Assembly (NCBI GenBank): GCA_035610365.1
Contig: CM069432.1
Location: 278,169,482 to 278,233,481 of the forward strand
Origin: Aquatica leii
Lineage: Eukaryota > Arthropoda > Insecta > Coleoptera > Lampyridae
Direction: 5' to 3'
DNA: 64,000 bases
Shown here piece after piece: positions 57,746 through 64,000 of this stretch. The notes beneath the pieces were generated by a model. That model was not told the DNA's origin and ran no database searches. It saw only the letters and a list, made by a program, of their open reading frames with translations. The translations under genes and the position numbers were made by a program. The first letter of the stretch is position 1, and each line of letters opens with the position of its first letter.

Positions 57746-58600
57746 TGAGAAGGCTTTTCCCACTGAAGATATAGCAAAAGATATTTTACTTCCGGTTTAA
57801 CTTCTTATTCGTGCAAGTTCGGGCGAGATCGGAGTTTCTACGGCAGTGTTCGTGTGCTCGCGGTTTTCAATTTTGAATTTCGTGTACGTTCGGGTTTGGG
57901 CAAGCTCGAGTTTTGAAAGGGGGTGGGGAGTAGTAACCACATTTCCCGCACACATTAAAATATTTGAATATCGTACAAGTTTGGGTGCTTTGAATTTCTA
58001 TCATTTGAATATCGTGCATTTAAATTAGGTAGAATAAATCCATCATAAACAATAAAAAGCTAACTTGTTTATCCCAAAATATAAAGAATAGTTCCTATAA
58101 TTTTTTTTTAGGACCACTTTAAAGTCATACACATCGGATTATAAAGGGTTATATATTCAATTGTGTATTTAGTAAAACAAGTGAATTAATTTTTTAAAAG
58201 TAAATTTAGAATGATCAATGAATATTTGAGATAATAATGGCATATTCATAACCTATAATGATTAATCTATAAACTATGCAGTGATTTTTTATTAATCTAT
58301 ATTGAAAAATTAATTTTTATTCCACTTGAACAATGAACAAACCGATTTAGCAATTATTCGAATAGTCAGGTTTCGAATTTCGGTTTTTGAAAGGTTAATT
58401 AGTTTTTAGACTGTTTAGTTTGTTTGCTAATAGTTGTATAAAGGTTTAAAATAAAACAAAATTAATGTGATATATTCTTTTTTTTTTAATTGTTATTAAT
58501 ATAAAATTAACAATACATAAGGTAATGATTTTTTTTGTGTCTCAAAATTAGTAGAAGGTTATCTTGCCGAATCTGGGTCGGATGTTCAACCTAATATAGC
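57746..58600. other. Gene-free stretch
   Basis: Nothing recognisable. Sequence becomes very AT-rich after about 58040. Confidence 0.4.
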
Positions 58601-59735
58601 ATCTCGATGGTGTGTTCCTGCAATGAATATAGAATTTAAACCGGTCCAAACGTTTGATATTGATAACCCCACGGTCTTGTTTCAGTACTATTAAAACTGA
58701 GCATGCGTTTATCGTCATAAGTCGGAGGAATCATATGTTCTGGTGCTAATGGTAAATTATTATGTAGTTGAATTGGATAATCTAAATCACATTCAACAAT
58801 ATATCCAAACATAAAATCATTAGGTGTATTCAAAATATCTTGAACATCAAAATTATCTAAATTCGAAATTTCCGTATGGCAAATATTGTGACATAGCAAC
58901 TCCATATAAATTATTTACATCAAAATACATTAAATATGTACTATCTTTAGTTAAATCAAAGCCATTTTTATATATTTATTATTTGCTTTAGCATATCTAT
59001 TGGAACTCTAATTCTTTTCTCAATAAACATAAGCATATCGATATCGGTGATAAGTTTTAATGAAGCGTTTGTAGTCTTCAGCATTGCGTCAAACGTTAAC
59101 CCCGGCGCAGTATAATAGTGTAACGGAGCTAAAGTATAAGTTTTTAAACAAGTTTGACGGAAAGCTTCAAACACGTCGGCTAGTAAAAGTACGTCAGTTT
59201 TTAAATACAAATCAGAATATTCACCCAAATTTCGAATTTTGAAAACTCTCCAAACATTCACTGCATGAGCATAATCTTCATCGCTAATATTTTCATCAAG
59301 CAACTTACTATAGAAAGCTTGTTTACTTGGTAAATATGTGTCTTCTAATTTTTTCCAGGAATCTACATAGTCACAAGGAAAAATTCCTTTCCTATTTAAT
59401 AGATGAAACTCCTCTAAACTATTACAATAAGATTTTTTAATTTTTTTCATCATCGAACAAATTAGAAGAAAGACGATCTAAACTTTGTGACATAAAACGG
59501 AATGAATCGATAAACCTAAGAGAAATATTTGTGTTTGGTACTAACTTTGTAAATGAAATGTATTTTCCTTATTTCTAGGTAATAGTTTAATATTTCCTTT
59601 AAAGAATGTAGATAATTTTCGAATTATGAAGTGCGCATCATACCCACTCATGTTATAAAAAACTACAGGTATACAATGTTCGTCTTTATAGTTTAACAAG
59701 AAGAAGAACAATGAAGGAAGTGATTTTCTCATATA
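58600..59735 (-). pseudogene. Protein-primed-type DNA polymerase B fragment (Polinton/adintovirus-like)
   Basis: From high to low coordinates, three frames separated by short breaks. 59732-59541 contains [20 protein letters not shown], an exonuclease motif (N..GYD.HFI). 59453-58968 contains LNRKGIFPCDYVDSWKKLED, DEDYAHAVNVW, YLKTDVLLLADVFEAFRQTC (exonuclease D) and LHYYTAPGLTFDAMLK. 58905-58636 contains FGYIVECDLDYPIQLHNNLP and LAPEHM. This order is that of DNA_pol_B_2 in Polinton/Maverick elements, adintoviruses and linear plasmids. The palm-domain DTD motif and everything beyond are absent, and no capsid, integrase or protease genes are seen nearby, so it is an isolated fragment. Confidence 0.7.
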
Positions 59736-59945
59736 TCAAGTAAAACACATCCAGGTACGACTAGACAATCTGGGTGTTCTTTTTTATAAAACTGAGTTTA
59801 ATAACGACTTCTTACAAGTGGATTTCAACAGAAAAACACGTCGTATAAATAACACTCCATCGACTATTCCATTCATTAGAGAAGATCCCAAACCAATTGT
59901 TCTTAAAATGTATAAACATCTACAAAAACTTTTAACATGGATACC

Positions 59946-61236
59946 ATCCCAGTAAACACAAAATTGATATTGTTTAGTAACAGTTTCAAAACAAAAAAAT
60001 TATGATTCACTCTTGTTTCAAACATAAAAGAAACCTAACTGCAATAAAATAGCTATAAGTCCATCGCTGTTTCACTTATTTGAATCAGTATAGTTTCGGT
60101 ATTTTAAATTCAAATCTGTTGCAAAATAAATGTTGCATTCGGTTTACGTTTGAAAAGCTTCGTTCTTGAACTGATACTAAATGATCAATAAATATATGAT
60201 TTTCTTGTTTCAATAATGAACTAAAACAATTTCTTCAATAATATAATAATACATTTTCGAATGCACGTTTAAAATTTTATTGCACAATAAATATTTTTAA
60301 ATACAATATCACATTGAGTTTTTTACATATTGCAACTTTCTTTGATGTGGTCTTTTTACGGAAGCCTCCAAAACTGCATCAGTTACTGTTGGGTAGCAAC
60401 TTTTTACCGCATCTGTAACATCGAAATAAATATTTCATTTATATACATACATAATCATAGAGTTACACAAAATTAATTACATTTTTTTAATCAAAAACAA
60501 CACAAACTTAATATAAATATCACTTTAGCAATTATAAGAAAGTTATAAAAACACTGTGAATACCTTTAGCTGTACATAATCGCATAGAAAACTTGAAGAA
60601 TTGAACTGTAATTATAAATCCTAAAGTATCATCAGATTTACGCAATAATCTACCTTAACGCAACCATGTGTGTTAATTTACATTTTTTAAATACAAATTA
60701 AAACATGATACATAAAGAACAGAAATGATAATAATATTGATTACATTTATGGATTATAATAAAATGCTTCGACTTACCGTTTATTGTTCCATTTCGTAAT
60801 TGTACACACAGCATCACTTATCAAACTACAACCGAACAAGTGAAAAGATATCAATTTGCAGCGCAAGCGTTGACGACAGTAATCAAAAGTATAGCAACGA
60901 CTAATGCTGACTAATCACAAAGTATTCGTTTTTACTAAAACGATTCCACTGTTTTGAAAATAATTCAATCTTATTTAATCGATCTTTAAACAATTGTAGT
61001 TATTCCAAAAATATTCGGTTTTAATAAATCAGTTTTTAGACGGTTGCTGATTATGGGATAAAAATTGCAAGTACTGAAACGGTTTAAAACTGATTGTGGA
61101 AAATCGAAACTCTTTCAATTTATTCACTGTCAGTTACATGTAAATGATATAAAAATGGAACTAACACGAAACAACGTAATGATACAATTGTTTTAATTTT
61201 GTGACTGTAACAGTTTCAATCCGTGTTTACTGGGAT
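59946..61236. mobile_element. Non-coding inverted-repeat element (1,291 bp) with ATACC target duplication
   Basis: Both ends read inward ATCCCAGTAAACAC (59946-59959; complement of 61223-61236), perfect over 14 bp. ATACC flanks it at 59941-59945 and 61237-61241. GTAACAGTTTCAA occurs near both ends in the same orientation (about 59976-59988 and 61207-61219). No coding region is visible. It is probably a non-autonomous DNA transposon; the superfamily is not recognised. Confidence 0.8.
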
Positions 61237-61241
61237 ATACC

Positions 61242-61384
61242 GTAACGTAATAATGTTTTTTATTTTAAGATTTTTGCTTAATATTTTTTGTAATCCGCTT
61301 TAAGTTTCATATTTAAGTTATTCAAGTTAGGATGTTTATGTATTCTGTAATAAAAGAACTGTTCTAATACATTTTGTAGTTTAT
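61242..61384. other. Short gene-free interval
   Basis: AT-rich; no feature seen between the inverted-repeat element and the TTAAGTC-rich block. Confidence 0.4.
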
Positions 61385-61850
61385 TACTTACAGTACTAGG
61401 GGTTAAGTCCTTTGCAAATATATTAAGTCCACGAATTTGGACTGAACACCCACATTAAGTCCCGAAATTAAACTTTTTTGCAAGCCAGACTATGTTAAGT
61501 CACCCACAGAAAAAACTTTAAGCAAAATACTAATTTTGTTTGGTACCAAGTTAAACTACAGTTAAAAATTACATTTATACCAATTCTGAAAGGAAATCGG
61601 CGTTTCGTAATTACAGTATAACAGAAATACTAAAACTAAAAAAATCTTCTTTTCTGAACAATTACTGTTTTGGACTTACACTTACAGATATGAGTAACTG
61701 AATAAATACTCGAATGTTTACGGAACTAATAAAAAAAATTATTTGCGATTAGGCAACGTTATGCATTGTGTTTAACCAGTTTCATCTTTGTACAGGTCAA
61801 AGTCTTTTCCGTACAGGTCAAAGCTATTATCGTACAGGATAATGAATTAT
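61385..61850 (+). repeat. Block of dispersed short motifs (TTAAGTC; GTACAGG-TCAAAG)
   Basis: TTAAGTC/TTAAGTCC occurs at least four times between about 61393 and 61500. GTACAGG followed by TCAAAG or a close variant occurs three times at about 61792-61845. A similar TTAAGTCAC string occurs near 56376. This resembles the subterminal repeat clusters of the intact transposon at 39276-41830 and may be the left subterminal region of the element whose gene follows. Confidence 0.45.
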
Positions 61851-62587
61851 AAAAGGATAATTTTGAAGACTTCTACAAATATTCCGTGCTATTTAGAAAC
61901 TTTACAATAATTACTGAAATTTGCGTGTCTGACTAATTAAATAATCGAAGCACTAAAATAACAAAATTACTCAAGTTGGAATAAAAACATGCTGAAATTA
62001 ACTTAAAAAAGTTAGTGTGATAAGAGAATGATATAAGGTAAACGTAACCCATTGTAGGGCCGAATGGCTAGACAATTAACAATAAATAAATAAAACTTAA
62101 AAAAAGATAGTATTTATTAACATCGATCACTTTTTGAGTTGCATGACAATTCAGAAGAGACCAATTTAAGAGTAGAAATGTGAAAGGGGGTTTTCACAAA
62201 TTTAGATTTTTCCATAGAAGCGTTGTATGTGCCATGTTTTGTGACTGAAAAAAGGAATACGTGCCTATTGTTAATTTAAACGGTTTAGATTTGTGTTAAG
62301 CGATGTCGCTTCGTGTATGTCCGCTGAGCAATTTTTCATCAAAGGTTGTAAATTCCACATAGCGATTTGTATTTGTTTTAGTCAATGTTGTTAAACAAGC
62401 CTTAATTAACACGTGTTTGATTGTTTGTGAAAAATAAAAAAAGTATCTGACAGTAGTGAATGCTTCAGGGAAGTGCAAAAACGGTTAAAAGAATTTGGAA
62501 AATTGTACAAGGCGCGTAAAGGTGTTAACCGACCCAAAAAAAAGAGAACCGCCAAGAGAGGTAAATAAACGAAGTCAACGATTTTAA

Positions 62588-63425
62588 ATGATCTTACATG
62601 TAGAGCAATTTTGCATGGAAAAGTTAAATCCTATTAAAAGACGGCGTCGCGGTTTTTATGAGAATCGTAATGAAAGTAAACCTCAGATGACAATCCACTA
62701 CGCTCTACCTAATGAGAATAACATATTTATGCATCTGTGCAAAACGACTTCTACAGAAACATTTGATGTTTTATACAAAATATTAGATATACTCGTTGGT
62801 AAAAAGAAACTTGGAGAAACTTGTTACACCGATAAGCGAACCAGACGTACGAAGTCAAATTTTTTTGCGCTTGATAGCTTATGTATAAAAGCACATATTA
62901 ATTCCATTCTACGACAGGAAACTCAAAGAGAGCAAAATCGACTAAGTGGTACTTAAGACCAGATTTATATATTCAATGCCTTTTTCAAGCATTCAGAAGG
63001 CTACACTCAAGATCTGAGGTAACATATAAATAGTATAAGGCGGTATTTAAGCAAAATGTACGACAAACTGCAGAGTAAAAGTCGAACCAATGTAGAATCC
63101 AGTAGTTTTGCTTAAACTAAGCTTGAGCTACATCAGCGAAAGAGTCAAGAAGCACAAAAGCTTTTGCGAGAAGCATTTACTCGTTCTCAAGAACGAGAAA
63201 GCAATACATGTTCCTTGGCTTTGGATTTAGAGCAGGTTCTATCTTTCTCGGCTATCCTGTTATAATTTTGGAGTGCACATAGGAAACACAGGAACAGCCG
63301 TGATGTGTTTATGACACGAGGGTGTAGCCGAACGAAGTGCAAATGAAATGGCGACTTGTTTTCTTCATCTGCTGAATGTAGGGATTTGTGTTTGTGAGCT
63401 GGAGTTTTATGGGTTTTTAGGGCGT
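62588..63425 (+). pseudogene. DUF7869-like transposase family member 3, remnant
   Basis: A 122-codon open frame (62588-62956) carries KRRRRGFYENRNESKPQMTI and HYALPNENNIFMHLCKTTST, where relatives have a basic tract and '..Y.LP......VCK..F'. Further on, with frame changes, LHQRKSQEAQKLLREAF (about 63131-63181) leads to SLALDLEQVLSFSAILL (about 63217-63265), the block that in the intact protein reads CCDLQQVQVLP and holds the first acidic residue. NFGVHIGNTGTAVMCL, then GVAERSANEMATCFLHLLNV (about 63267-63392) is the following 'Y.......W.E....RG..EI.S.L..F' region. The second acidic motif (DGCGGQN in the intact gene) is not recognisable. Many breaks; not functional. Confidence 0.55.
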
Positions 63426-64000
63426 TGTCATTGACCGTAGTCTAAACTTGTTTCTATCCTATACTTCTTTTTTTTTCTCTTGGTATGCTTAGGATTATCA
63501 GTGAAGTCTATGGGATTGCGTTGATTTTTTGCTGGTGTCGACTTTTAACGAATACCTCTTCTGATACTTTATTTTTGTTGATTGGAGTTTTTAGTTCTTT
63601 GGAGTATCATTCTGCTTCATGCGACTTTTAGATACATCTGATTTAGCGAACTGAGAAAACAACTTTTATTTACGTTTCCTCTCGGGATGAGTGTTATTGT
63701 ATTTGGGTTGGTTTTAAATTTTAGGGTTCTGTTCTTAGCGTATGCATCAATTTCTATTCTTGATTTTAGCGAGTGTCCACATCTTAGGTTTTTATGTTGC
63801 TTAGGGGGAATATGTTATGTTAAAAATATCTTAGTATGAAATTTGTTTCCTGTACGAGATTTGTGTTTTAAACTTTGTGCCATCCTGGATCGGTGTCAAA
63901 CGAATTGCCAAACGCAAAAAACGGCATTTTTTTATGATGCTGGTATAAAACAAAAGTTAAGTACTCCCAAAGAAACGGTTTTCATGGCCATTTTTATTTT
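63426..64000. other. Window end, no supported gene
   Basis: It may be the decayed C-terminal part of the preceding family member, but no motif of that part can be read with confidence. Confidence 0.35.

Noticed and set aside
1..64000. CRISPR arrays, tRNA or rRNA genes, bacterial operons
   Set aside because: None seen; sequence composition and content are those of a eukaryotic repeat-rich region.

Overview
The window looks like repeat-dense, AT-rich heterochromatin or intergenic DNA of an insect. I recognise no host gene, tRNA, rRNA or CRISPR array. The evidence for an insect is the mix of element families: BEL/Pao retrotransposons (one with an envelope-like gene), a Penelope-like element, piggyBac, PIF/Harbinger, ZMYM1-type hAT, copia, gypsy, an insect-type LINE, and several uncharacterised transposase-like families that are very common in beetles and hemipterans. 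A beetle or a hemipteran is my guess, and it is only an inference.

0-5.3 kb holds a broken piggyBac transposase (-), the GIY-YIG end of a Penelope-like element (-) and a 5'-truncated LINE reverse transcriptase (+). 5.36-13.62 kb is a full-length BEL/Pao element with two LTRs, a 5-bp target duplication (ACGCG), gag, pol and an env-like gene; gag and pol carry frameshifts and stops. Its LTRs contain a tandem array of structured units. Each has an outer stem, an inner hairpin and a predicted pseudoknot, and both stems covary between units. 15.3-19.6 kb is a second, decayed BEL/Pao element (-) split by about 2.7 kb of other DNA.

20.1-22.6 kb and 29.8-31.5 kb are two copies of one uncharacterised transposase-like element carrying different deletions. 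Between and after them lie a CENP-B/psq helix-turn-helix fragment, a Penelope end palindrome, Tc1/mariner pieces and a CATT-rich minisatellite. 34.5-38 kb holds PIF/Harbinger and copia remnants (-), including a 151-bp tandem duplication.

38.6-45.9 kb is a nest. A hAT (DUF4371/ZMYM1-like) gene is split by a repeat copy, a gypsy element and, inside the repeat copy, an apparently intact 2,555-bp DNA transposon (39276-41830). That transposon has perfect 35-bp terminal inverted repeats and a two-exon, 610-codon gene of the 'DUF7869-like' family. It is the most complete and possibly active element in the window. A third BEL/Pao pol (+) follows at 46.3-48.6 kb.

52.3-56.1 kb is another DNA transposon with roughly 100-bp inverted repeats. 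It encodes an uncharacterised, widely dispersed insect protein, now broken by two TAG stops and by a 1,236-bp solo-LTR-like insertion flanked by GACT. 56.3-57.7 kb and 61.4-63.4 kb hold two more decayed relatives of the 39-42 kb transposase. Between them are a fragment of a Polinton/adintovirus-type DNA polymerase B (-) and a 1,291-bp non-coding inverted-repeat element with an ATACC target duplication. There are no operons or pathways here; the 'genes' work together only as replication modules of mobile elements, and the layout records successive nested insertions.
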